Shown here piece by piece: positions 1 through 5,964 of a stretch of DNA of 7,231 bases. The notes under the pieces are model-generated. The model ran no database searches, was not told the origin of the DNA, and was given only the letters and a program-made list of their open reading frames with translations. Made by a program: the position numbers and the translations under genes. The DNA comes from Gammaproteobacteria bacterium (GTDB lineage: Bacteria; Pseudomonadota; Gammaproteobacteria; Pseudomonadales; Halieaceae). How positions within the stretch are numbered: the stretch's first letter is position 1; the number at the start of each line of letters is the position of its first letter. The DNA lies in NCBI GenBank assembly GCA_029859085.1, contig JAOUDU010000131.1, positions 1-7,231 of the forward strand, written 5' to 3'.

Positions 1-143
1 CGCAGCCTCCATGCGGTGTCCCCGTGTAGTGCGCATGGCACCACACTCGTCGCCAAATTGCCTGGAGAAGCCTTTTACCTGAGATTGGTCAAGAGTCCGC
101 CGGTGTGGCCCGGCGTCATCATGTGGCGAACTGGAGAGCGAAC

Positions 144-149
144 GGGAAG
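144..149 (+). promoter_or_regulatory. Shine-Dalgarno-like GGGAAG for the AraC-family gene
   Basis: This purine-rich hexamer lies 9 nt before the ATG at 159 and supports that start. The alternative GTG at 105 has only a weak AAGAG at 91-95 at the same distance, so the choice also rests on expected protein length. Confidence 0.4.
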
Positions 150-158
150 CTGATTGCA

Positions 159-1190
159 ATGCATGATATTGCGGTGGGCCGCAGCCTGGAAATGCGACTA
201 TTCACAAAGTTCCTGGATGATTCGGGTGTTCCCTGGCGTACCGATGCCTCGAGGGTCGGCCTTCCTTCCCGGCGACCTGGAGCAGATACCTTCCTGCCGT
301 CAACTCTTGTCATGGAATTTCTGGGGGAGCTGGTCGAGCGCGAGAATTTCGCTGAAATGTCGGCGTTGGCCTCGCTGGGCCCGGATGGTGAGATCCTCAG
401 GTGTGCGGCACCGGGGCAGGTCGAGGCCGCCCTGTTGAGCGCACCGACGCTCTACTCCGGCTTGCGAGCGCTGTGTGATGAATCCGCTTCTCAGTGGAGT
501 CACTGCAGGTTCTGGTTACGCGAAACGGAACGTACTCTCTGGGTTTGTTCGCTACTCGCCTTACCGGGCGGGAACGGGAATCGCCGGGGCTGGGAGCAAC
601 AGGTTCAGTCGCGATTGATCAGGCTGGTTGGGCTTATCCAGGAGTACCTCGGGTCGCGGTGGCGTCCCGAGGTTCTGTTACTGGAGACCGAGGCGCTGCC
701 CTCGGTGATGTTCGCTGAGATCATGCAAAACCCCCGCGTATTCACCAACACAGGTTACAGCGCCGTGCCAGTACCAACGAAGTTACTGTCGGAGGGTGGT
801 CCTGTGAATCTGGCCGTCCCTGGAAGCCGTTTGCCGGCTGCATCCGGCCACGGGGACGCTGACTGGTCATGTGTGCGTTGCCTGAAGCTGTTACTCCCGG
901 AATACGTCATGGATCCCGTTATTAGCATCGAACGGATGGCCGAGATTGCAGGCGTCAGCAGCCGCACACTACAGCGCGCGCTGGCTGCGGAAGGCATCAC
1001 TTACAGGGAGTTGATCGACTCTGCGCGTTTTCAGGTGGCTCGCCAGAAGCTCACCGACCCCGCAGCAAGTATTGACGAAATAAGCCGATTGCTCGGCTAC
1101 TCCGAGTCCACGCATTTTACCCGCGCCTTCCGTCGCATTGCCGGGCGAACGCCGTCGGAATACCGTAAGGACCTGTTGATCCGGGCTTGA
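159..1190 (+). CDS. AraC-family transcriptional regulator with arabinose-binding-type N-terminal domain
   Basis: Predicted cytoplasmic DNA-binding regulator, 343 residues from this ATG. The C-terminal ~100 residues are a clear AraC/XylS double helix-turn-helix. The first HTH is around SIERMAEIAGVSSRTLQRAL and the second around SIDEISRLLGYSES. It ends with the family hallmark FTRAFRRIAGRTPSEYR. The N-terminal ~200 residues resemble the arabinose-binding/dimerisation-type sensor domain, with a FLDDSGVP start, a TLYSGLRAL segment and a WRPEV segment. The ligand cannot be inferred. The frame is open from a GTG at 105, which adds 18 residues. I prefer the ATG at 159 because GGGAAG (144-149) lies 9 nt upstream and family members usually start about 15 residues before the FLDD-like helix. 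The gene is followed in the same direction by a LuxR-type regulator. Family assignment is firm; start choice is moderate; target genes are unknown. Confidence 0.9.
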   Translation: MHDIAVGRSLEMRLFTKFLDDSGVPWRTDASRVGLPSRRPGADTFLPSTLVMEFLGELVERENFAEMSALASLGPDGEILRCAAPGQVEAALLSAPTLYSGLRALCDESASQWSHCRFWLRETERTLWVCSLLALPGGNGNRRGWEQQVQSRLIRLVGLIQEYLGSRWRPEVLLLETEALPSVMFAEIMQNPRVFTNTGYSAVPVPTKLLSEGGPVNLAVPGSRLPAASGHGDADWSCVRCLKLLLPEYVMDPVISIERMAEIAGVSSRTLQRALAAEGITYRELIDSARFQVARQKLTDPAASIDEISRLLGYSESTHFTRAFRRIAGRTPSEYRKDLLIRA

Positions 1191-1306
1191 GCGTCGATAG
1201 CAGCTCCTGTCGCAAAATGGTCGAGACCCGCGGGCATCCTGCTGGGATACTCTGGCGTACCGCAATCGCAATAACCCCGATTCGACGGGAAAGCGCGTTT
1301 TCGTAC

Positions 1307-1312
1307 AGGAAG
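1307..1312 (+). promoter_or_regulatory. Ribosome binding site AGGAAG that decides the start of the LuxR-type gene
   Basis: AGGAAG sits 6 nt before the ATG at 1319. The frame is open 44 codons further back, to a TTG at 1187 that overlaps the AraC stop codon, but that site has no comparable ribosome binding site. Another ATG at 1328 would place this motif 15 nt away, so 1319 is preferred. Confidence 0.6.
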
Positions 1313-1318
1313 TTCGGA

Positions 1319-4045
1319 ATGGGCAAGATGATAAGTATTACGACCACCAGCGACCTTGCGGGCGAGTCTCTGCCTGGCGGTCTGATACACACCAAATTGA
1401 ACAGGCCGCCCTGCTTGAAGGATCTCGTTCGGCGTCCGCGGCTGACCAGTCAGCTTGACCGTGACATGGACTGCGTTCTGGCATTGATATGCGCCCCCGC
1501 GGGCTTTGGCAAGACGACACTGGCTGCATCCTGGCTCTCCAGGCAGGAACGCATTTGCTCCTGGATAACCCTTGACGAACAGGATGATTTTCATGGTTTC
1601 CTGCGGTATCTGGTCGCTGCAGTCGACAGACGTTTTCCGGGGTCGCTTGCGGAAACGGCCAAGTTTTTGCGTGAATATCGCCTGCCTGGCGAGACAAGAC
1701 TCATAGCGACACTGCTGAACGAACTCGACGCCATTGATACCCCCTTCATCCTCGTACTGGATGACAGCCATAAATTGCAGGATCCGCGAATCTGGAAGGC
1801 GATCGGACAGCTTCTGCAATATCCCCCCAGGTGTCTGCATCTGGTGATGATTTCCCGCACAAACCCGCCTTTGAACCTGTCCGCGTTGCGCGCCCGCGGG
1901 CAGTTGACTGAATTACGTATGGAGGATCTTCGTTTCACTCGCCCGGAGACGGTGGAAATACTGTCCGGTATCGCGGATTACCGGGCGAGCGATGATGTTC
2001 TCGACAGGCTGGAGGCACAGATCGATGGATGGCCGGTCGGTCTTCGACTGATCGGCCTGGCCCTGCGGAAGGCAGAGAACAGGGAGAGATTTCTCGCCTC
2101 CGCCTGGCAGTATCCCACGCTGCGCGAATATCTCGCGGCCGAGGTCCTCTCGAAACTGCCGGACTCGATAAAGCACGCGCTGCTTACAGCCTCAATTGTT
2201 GATCGCTTCTGCTCCCCCCTGTGCTGTCAACTCAGCAAATGGCACGCAGGGGCATCGGACGATTTGCCAGACCCGATGACCGCCCTTATCGAGTCGGGCT
2301 TGCTCATCATACCTCTGGATGACACTGGGAAGTGGTTCCGGTATCACCAGGTGCTTCGCAGTCTGTTGAAGGAAGAACTGGAGCACGCTTACAGTGATGA
2401 AGACATTTCAGCGTTGCATCTGTCCGCCAGCGAATGGCTCGCTGACGCGGGTTACATCGAGGAGGCGATAGGTCATGCCCTGGAAGCGGGGCATCCGCGC
2501 AGGGCTGCGGATATTCTGATCCACGCCCGCGATCACCTCATGAACCTGGAAGACCGCGTTCGATTCAGTCGTGCTCTGGATCGATTGCCAGACTCACTGA
2601 TCGAGCGGGACCCCAGGCTCCTCGTCAGCTCCGCCTGGGAATACCTTTTCTACGGAGACTACAAGGAGATGATGTCGCTGCTGCTGCGGGCCGAGGCGCT
2701 CATCATGACACCACCCTGGGCCGATGTTCGCGCCAGATTCGAGGCTGAAATTGCCAATATGAAAGCGCGCCAGGCATATGCCGACGGGGATGCTGACGCC
2801 GTCCTGGCATTCGCAAGGCGCGCACTTACCGATTTGCCCGACCAATCCGACTGGTTGCGGGGTTATGCCGCCACTGCCATCGGTGCCGCATTCAATATGA
2901 CCGGCAGCGCGGCTAAGGGGATAGAAGAACTTAACCGACTGCGGCGGAAGTACCGTGCAGCCAGTGGTGTATTCCATACGCACCTGGAAACAAGCTTAAC
3001 GCTTATTTATCTTATGCAGTGTGATTACCCCGCGATGCTCGAATCTGCAGAGCATTTAAGGTCTTTGGGAGAAACGCATAAGCTGCGATTTGCTCGCCTT
3101 TCGGGTAGCTATTATGCGGGCTGGGCACTATATATCCAGAATGAGCCAAAGAAGGCCGAGGTGATCCTTTCCAATGCGCTGCGGGACTCCGGCGCAGCCC
3201 ACTCTCCCTATTATGCGCACACCGCGTTCCTGCTGGCATTCTGCTATGTTGCACTCGGCGACGAGAAAAATGCCCAAAGGATCATGGACGAACTGCAGCG
3301 ATTGTCGATTGACTACGGTCGGCCCAATTGGACCAGTAATCTGCAGGTCTTCAAGTTGGAACTGGCTATACGCCTGGGCAGCAAGGACACTGTGATGACG
3401 GATCGGGAACTGGCAGTTGTCGGAGGGTCAGATTTTAGAAGTCATCTCTGCTATAACCCTTTGCTGACAAGGATTAAAGCGCTGCTACTGCGCGGCGAGG
3501 GTGACGGAGTCAGTGAGGCAAAAGCGCTGCTGGATGAATTTCGGCGGAATCTCTCCCGTATAAACGACCAACGCTCTTTGCTGGAGGCCCAGGCGCTGGA
3601 GGCTATCATCCAGGACGCCATGGGTAACAGGGTAGCGGCTCTTGAAGTGCTCGGGGCGGCACTTGTCACGGCGGGCGGGGTTACGCGGACTTTCCTCGAT
3701 CTGGGTGAACCGATGGCTGAACTCTTGCAGGCTCTTCCGCGGGATGCCCGGACGGATGAGCGCGTCGAAAGGCTGCCCGGCGCCTTCGAGGCGGCGCAGA
3801 ATGTGCCCAACGTCACCGCTACGTCCATGCAGCCCAAAAACCCCATACTGTTGCCTGAAGCGCTTAGCCGGCGCGAACTCGAGGTGCTCGGCCTGCTGGG
3901 AAACCGGCTGCGTGACAAAGAGATTGCCCGCGAACTGGACATTGCACCGGGCACGGTCAAATCACACCTCAAAAGCCTCTTTCGAAAGCTCGATGTCGGC
4001 GACCGCCTGGAGGCAGCGGCAAAAGCGAGGGCCCTCGGTTTGTAG
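1319..4045 (+). CDS. LuxR-family ATP-dependent regulator (LAL / MalT-like)
   Basis: A large transcription activator of the signal-transduction ATPase (STAND) type, 908 residues, the usual size for MalT-like LAL proteins. In order: an N-terminal segment HTKLNRPP typical of the family; Walker A APAGFGKTT at residues 59-67; Walker B-like LVLDDSH with acidic pair D148-D149; a winged-helix/arm region; a long helical TPR-like middle with the RLPDSLIERDPRLLVSSAW signature; and a C-terminal LuxR HTH at residues 845-908 (LSRRELEVLGLLG, then DKEIARELDIAPGTVKSHL). The protein ends immediately after ARALGL. Family biology is that ATP and inducer drive oligomerisation and promoter activation; the inducer is unknown here. 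It follows the AraC-type gene by 128 nt and precedes an outer-membrane channel gene by 144 nt, so local control is plausible but unproven. ATPase and HTH motifs look intact. The start is set by AGGAAG at 1307-1312. Confidence 0.93.
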   Translation: MGKMISITTTSDLAGESLPGGLIHTKLNRPPCLKDLVRRPRLTSQLDRDMDCVLALICAPAGFGKTTLAASWLSRQERICSWITLDEQDDFHGFLRYLVAAVDRRFPGSLAETAKFLREYRLPGETRLIATLLNELDAIDTPFILVLDDSHKLQDPRIWKAIGQLLQYPPRCLHLVMISRTNPPLNLSALRARGQLTELRMEDLRFTRPETVEILSGIADYRASDDVLDRLEAQIDGWPVGLRLIGLALRKAENRERFLASAWQYPTLREYLAAEVLSKLPDSIKHALLTASIVDRFCSPLCCQLSKWHAGASDDLPDPMTALIESGLLIIPLDDTGKWFRYHQVLRSLLKEELEHAYSDEDISALHLSASEWLADAGYIEEAIGHALEAGHPRRAADILIHARDHLMNLEDRVRFSRALDRLPDSLIERDPRLLVSSAWEYLFYGDYKEMMSLLLRAEALIMTPPWADVRARFEAEIANMKARQAYADGDADAVLAFARRALTDLPDQSDWLRGYAATAIGAAFNMTGSAAKGIEELNRLRRKYRAASGVFHTHLETSLTLIYLMQCDYPAMLESAEHLRSLGETHKLRFARLSGSYYAGWALYIQNEPKKAEVILSNALRDSGAAHSPYYAHTAFLLAFCYVALGDEKNAQRIMDELQRLSIDYGRPNWTSNLQVFKLELAIRLGSKDTVMTDRELAVVGGSDFRSHLCYNPLLTRIKALLLRGEGDGVSEAKALLDEFRRNLSRINDQRSLLEAQALEAIIQDAMGNRVAALEVLGAALVTAGGVTRTFLDLGEPMAELLQALPRDARTDERVERLPGAFEAAQNVPNVTATSMQPKNPILLPEALSRRELEVLGLLGNRLRDKEIARELDIAPGTVKSHLKSLFRKLDVGDRLEAAAKARALGL

Positions 4046-4125
4046 TGCAGGTCTGCCGAGCCGATCCAGGCCCCGGGCGACTGACACAACAATCTCGCCC
4101 GCCAGCCCCGGTAGTGATGCGGCTG

Positions 4126-4150
4126 ATTGACCATAGCCGTGTATGTCAAT
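4126..4150. promoter_or_regulatory. 25-bp dyad upstream of the outer-membrane protein gene (candidate operator)
   Basis: ATTGAC (4126-4131) and GTCAAT (4145-4150) are perfect inverted repeats separated by 13 nt. A second dyad, CGGCT (4120-4124) with AGCCG (4135-4139), is interleaved with it. The left arm contains TTGACC, a fair match to a sigma-70 -35 box, although no good -10 follows at 15-18 nt. The dyad lies 40 nt before the preferred start codon. Binding by a dimeric regulator is inference; chance occurrence cannot be excluded. Confidence 0.35.
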
Positions 4151-4176
4151 GTCTTGTTGGGGAAATTGGTCGCCAT

Positions 4177-4182
4177 GAGGAG
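4177..4182 (+). promoter_or_regulatory. Ribosome binding site GAGGAG for the outer-membrane protein gene
   Basis: GAGGAG lies 7 nt before the ATG at 4190. It supports that start over the in-frame ATG at 4175 and the TTG at 4127. Starting at 4190 also puts the signal peptide at the very N-terminus. Confidence 0.65.
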
Positions 4183-4189
4183 CGAAAAT

Positions 4190-5020
4190 ATGGTCAAGCA
4201 AGGGTATCACAATCACGGTTTCGGCTCGGCCCGTAGTGCCGCCCTTGCACTGGCCGCACTGTGCCCGGTTATGGGCGCCGCAGCGCAGGACAGCGCGGCT
4301 GACATCGCGAAGAAACTGAATAACCCGATTGCGGCCCTGATCAGCGTGCCGTTTCAGCTGAATTATGACCAGGATATCGGTCCGGGCGACAAGGGTGAGC
4401 GTTATCTCATGAATCTCCAGCCGGTGATCCCCATGAGCCTGAGCGAAGACTGGAACCTGATCTCCCGGACCATACTGCCGCTCATCGACCTCAAGGACGT
4501 GCCCCCGGGCAACGATGAAAGCGGGCTGGGCGATACCACCCAGAGCTTCTTTTTTTCCCCCAAGGCGCTGACCGCCGGCGGCTGGACCTGGGGGGCCGGG
4601 CCTGTGATTCTGGCTCCCACGGCCACGGATGACGTGCTGGGTACAGAGAAGTGGGGAGCGGGCCCGACAGCGGTTGCGCTGAGGCAGGCCAATGGCTGGA
4701 CCATTGGCGCGCTGGTAAACCACGTCTGGTCTTTTGCCGGCGACGGTGACCGTTCGGATGTGGATTCCACATTCATGCAGCCGTTCATCGCGTTTACCAC
4801 ATCGAAGCACGCGACTTTCGCGCTCAATACCGAGTCCACCTATGACTGGGAAGCCGACAAGTGGTCGGTACCGATCAACGCCATGTTTACCCAGGTATTC
4901 CATTTGGGGGGGCAGGCCATGTCGCTGCAGGCCGGCATCCGTTATTGGGCTGACGCCCCCGACAGCGGCGCCGAGGGCTGGGGTGCTCGTCTCACCTACA
5001 CCCTGGTATTTCCCAAGTAA
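4190..5020 (+). CDS. Outer-membrane beta-barrel transporter-like protein (Phenol_MetA_deg type)
   Basis: Predicted exported protein of 276 residues. The N-terminus has positive residues, then a hydrophobic stretch AALALAALCPVMGAAA, and a likely signal peptidase I cleavage after residues A30-A31-A32, before Gln33. The Cys25 in this stretch is not in a convincing lipobox. The mature part is made of alternating amphipathic segments rich in Gly, Trp, Tyr and Thr, with blocks such as YLMNLQPVIPM and GLGDTTQSFFFSP. The C-terminus, RLTYTLVFPK, is typical of proteins annotated as transporter, neuromedin U-like or MetA-pathway phenol degradation. The family is thought to form outer-membrane channels, often near catabolic genes for hydrophobic compounds; direct functional data are sparse. 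It lies downstream of the MalT-like regulator, behind a possible operator. The gene contains a run of seven T (4550-4556) and one of seven G (4906-4912), with the frame intact through both. Fold assignment is good; substrate unknown. Confidence 0.82.
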   Translation: MVKQGYHNHGFGSARSAALALAALCPVMGAAAQDSAADIAKKLNNPIAALISVPFQLNYDQDIGPGDKGERYLMNLQPVIPMSLSEDWNLISRTILPLIDLKDVPPGNDESGLGDTTQSFFFSPKALTAGGWTWGAGPVILAPTATDDVLGTEKWGAGPTAVALRQANGWTIGALVNHVWSFAGDGDRSDVDSTFMQPFIAFTTSKHATFALNTESTYDWEADKWSVPINAMFTQVFHLGGQAMSLQAGIRYWADAPDSGAEGWGARLTYTLVFPK

Positions 5021-5331
5021 CAGTGATCAGACCAGCTGGACCGCGATACTGCCCATGCTGCAGTCCAGAATCTGTTCAACCCGGGAAGGGATCTTGTAAG
5101 GGCGCAGCACTACAGTGATCCAAGGGTCAGTGCGTTTGCTGAGTGGGGCAGGGCGGTAGCGTGATATGTCGGGGCTGGATCCGCGCGGGAAAAACGACTT
5201 GAGTTGTCAGTACCCACGGCGCAGGCCCTGCCAAGCGCGGCGCCGGGCGGGAGTGCTGTCAAGTTTCGGTCTAGGTCGTCTCGGCCCGATTGTCGTGAAA
5301 TGGTCAGGACTGTTTCGTTGCCTGGGTGGTT

Positions 5332-5337
5332 TACTAT
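5332..5337 (+). promoter_or_regulatory. Possible -10 element TACTAT for the NTF2-like/CoA-transferase operon
   Basis: TACTAT matches four of six bases of the sigma-70 -10 consensus and would place transcription start near 5344. The hexamer 17 nt upstream (5309-5314, ACTGTT) is a poor -35, as might be found at an activator-dependent promoter. This is a weak call on sequence alone. Confidence 0.22.
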
Positions 5338-5345
5338 TCGACTAC

Positions 5346-5420
5346 TGACGCCCGACGTGCCCTCGGGTAACATCTGAACACAGGTGACACACGCGGAAGG
5401 AGCGTTGTTTCGCGGCGTCA
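5346..5420 (+). other. Candidate structured leader RNA with a four-way-junction fold
   Basis: A 75-nt segment can be drawn as a closed junction. The closing helix pairs 5346-5350 with 5416-5420; a 7-bp version, TGACGCC/GGCGTCA, is also possible. Hairpin 1 is CCCGA/TCGGG (5351-5355 with 5363-5367, 7-nt loop). Hairpin 2 is CATCTG/CAGGTG (5371-5376 with 5381-5386, loop AACA, one G-U pair). Hairpin 3 is CGCGGAA/TTTCGCG (5392-5398 with 5408-5414, 9-nt loop, one G-U pair). It ends 64 nt before the next start codon. It lacks tRNA hallmarks such as a GGTTCRA T-loop, so it is not called as a tRNA. In GC-rich DNA short stems are common, so this may be coincidence. Confidence 0.3.
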
Positions 5421-5472
5421 TTGGTTTATGGCCCGGGTGCCCCTTGCGGACATGGGTATCCGCCAGGCAAAC

Positions 5473-5478
5473 AGGAGG
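5473..5478 (+). promoter_or_regulatory. Strong ribosome binding site AGGAGG for the NTF2-like gene
   Basis: A full consensus AGGAGG lies 6 nt before the ATG at 5485. It rules out the in-frame upstream ATG at 5428 as the likely start. A small dyad, GCGGA/TCCGC (5446-5463), sits 9 nt before it. Confidence 0.75.
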
Positions 5479-5484
5479 AAGTTT

Positions 5485-5889
5485 ATGGCAGACAGTTTCA
5501 AACAGATAGAAACACCGCAGTGGATGCTGGAGCTTTTCAAGTCCATCGATGAACTGGACACGTCGGAAGACTCGGGCTTCCGGATCTTCGACGATAACGT
5601 CGCGCTGCAGTTCGGCACCAGGACGGCTCACGGCATCGAAGATGTCAAGAAGTTCTTCATCCAGCTTGATGAGCCCTTCATTACCCAGCACTTCGTGGAC
5701 GTGGTTTACCAGTACGGTAACGCCTATTTCATGCAGGGCAAGGCCTCTCTGCGCAAGAAAGGTGACCCGCCGGAGAAGTCCGTTCTCGGCGCACCGCTGT
5801 TCAACCTGCTCTGGTTCAACGACGTGGGCAAGGTGATTCGATACGTGGTGGACTTTCCCCCGGAGGCAGCCGCAGCCGCAGGAATCTGA
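5485..5889 (+). CDS. NTF2-like / SnoaL-like domain protein
   Basis: A small soluble protein of 134 residues with the size and layout of the NTF2-like alpha+beta cone fold. An N-terminal helix (WMLELFKSID) precedes FRIFDDNVALQFG and then HGIEDVKKFF, the usual 'G-x-x-x-V/I-x-x-F-F' helix before the sheet. Curved-sheet strands follow (FVDVVYQYGNAYFMQGKASL and LFNLLWFND), ending in the typical GKVIRYVVDFPP. The C-terminal tail is alanine-rich. There is no signal peptide or membrane segment. The family includes isomerases, cyclases, dehydratases and non-enzymatic binding proteins, so a reaction cannot be assigned; D36/D37 and H49 are visible polar candidates only. The CoA-transferase gene follows 75 nt later on the same strand, suggesting one transcript and a shared pathway. 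The start at 5485 is fixed by AGGAGG at 5473-5478. Confidence 0.82.
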   Translation: MADSFKQIETPQWMLELFKSIDELDTSEDSGFRIFDDNVALQFGTRTAHGIEDVKKFFIQLDEPFITQHFVDVVYQYGNAYFMQGKASLRKKGDPPEKSVLGAPLFNLLWFNDVGKVIRYVVDFPPEAAAAAGI

Positions 5890-5914
5890 GCAGGCATTCT
5901 GAAGCCCCGTGACC

Positions 5915-5928
5915 CGCGCGCACGCGCG
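5915..5928 (+). repeat. GC-rich inverted repeat between the NTF2-like and CoA-transferase genes
   Basis: CGCGCG (5915-5920) and CGCGCG (5923-5928) are self-complementary arms separated by CA. As RNA this gives at least a 5-bp stem with a four-base loop. It lies in the 75-nt gap and has no T-run, so it is not a standard terminator; it could slow or process the message, or be chance. Confidence 0.3.
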
Positions 5929-5964
5929 CTGGAATTCATTGAACATTGCAGCAGGAGTGTGGAC

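Larger units (their letters stand above)
5021..5484. other. 464-nt intergenic region rich in inverted repeats, no supported gene
   Basis: I see no credible coding frame on either strand. A 60-codon + frame at 5166-5348 lacks a ribosome binding site and is arginine-rich. The region holds several dyads: CTGGAC/GTCCAG (5036-5041, 5063-5068); a bulged hairpin at 5107-5133; an 8-bp inverted repeat GGCAGGGC/GCCCTGCC closing about 70 nt (5147-5154, 5225-5232); the junction-like segment at 5346-5420; and GCGGA/TCCGC (5446-5450, 5459-5463) just before the ribosome binding site. None is followed by a T-run, so I call no intrinsic terminator. It probably contains the promoter and leader of the downstream operon. 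Confidence 0.6.

Noticed and set aside
10..36. Possible start codons of a divergent minus-strand gene (two in-frame ATGs, at 36-34 and 12-10)
   Set aside because: Only about 12 codons are visible before the window edge and there is no clear ribosome binding site, so it cannot be supported.
1187..1318. N-terminal extension of the LuxR-type protein from a TTG overlapping the AraC stop (possible translational coupling)
   Set aside because: The extra 44 residues match no family feature, and a good ribosome binding site with an ATG exists at 1307-1321.
1097..1840. 247-codon minus-strand frame
   Set aside because: It overlaps the AraC C-terminus and the Walker A/B region of the LuxR-type gene on the opposite strand and has no recognisable motifs.
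4046..4110. Terminator after the LuxR-type gene
   Set aside because: GC-rich short palindromes occur (for example around GCAGGTCTGC and GCCCCGGGC) but there is no stable stem followed by a T-run.
3451..4197. 248-codon minus-strand frame opposite the C-terminus of the LuxR-type gene
   Set aside because: The + strand encodes a well-conserved LuxR HTH here. The minus product is a Ser/Arg-rich shadow without a domain.
3962..4903. 313-codon minus-strand frame
   Set aside because: It is antisense to the HTH of the regulator and to the signal-peptide-bearing channel gene; no family resemblance.
5166..5348. 60-codon + frame in the intergenic region
   Set aside because: No ribosome binding site before the ATG, Arg/Gly-rich product, and it overlaps inverted repeats and the possible promoter.
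5346..5420. tRNA gene suggested by the 75-nt length and 7-bp closing complementarity
   Set aside because: No T-loop GTTCRA, no D-loop GG motif, no anticodon arm with conserved flanking bases, and the arm lengths do not fit.
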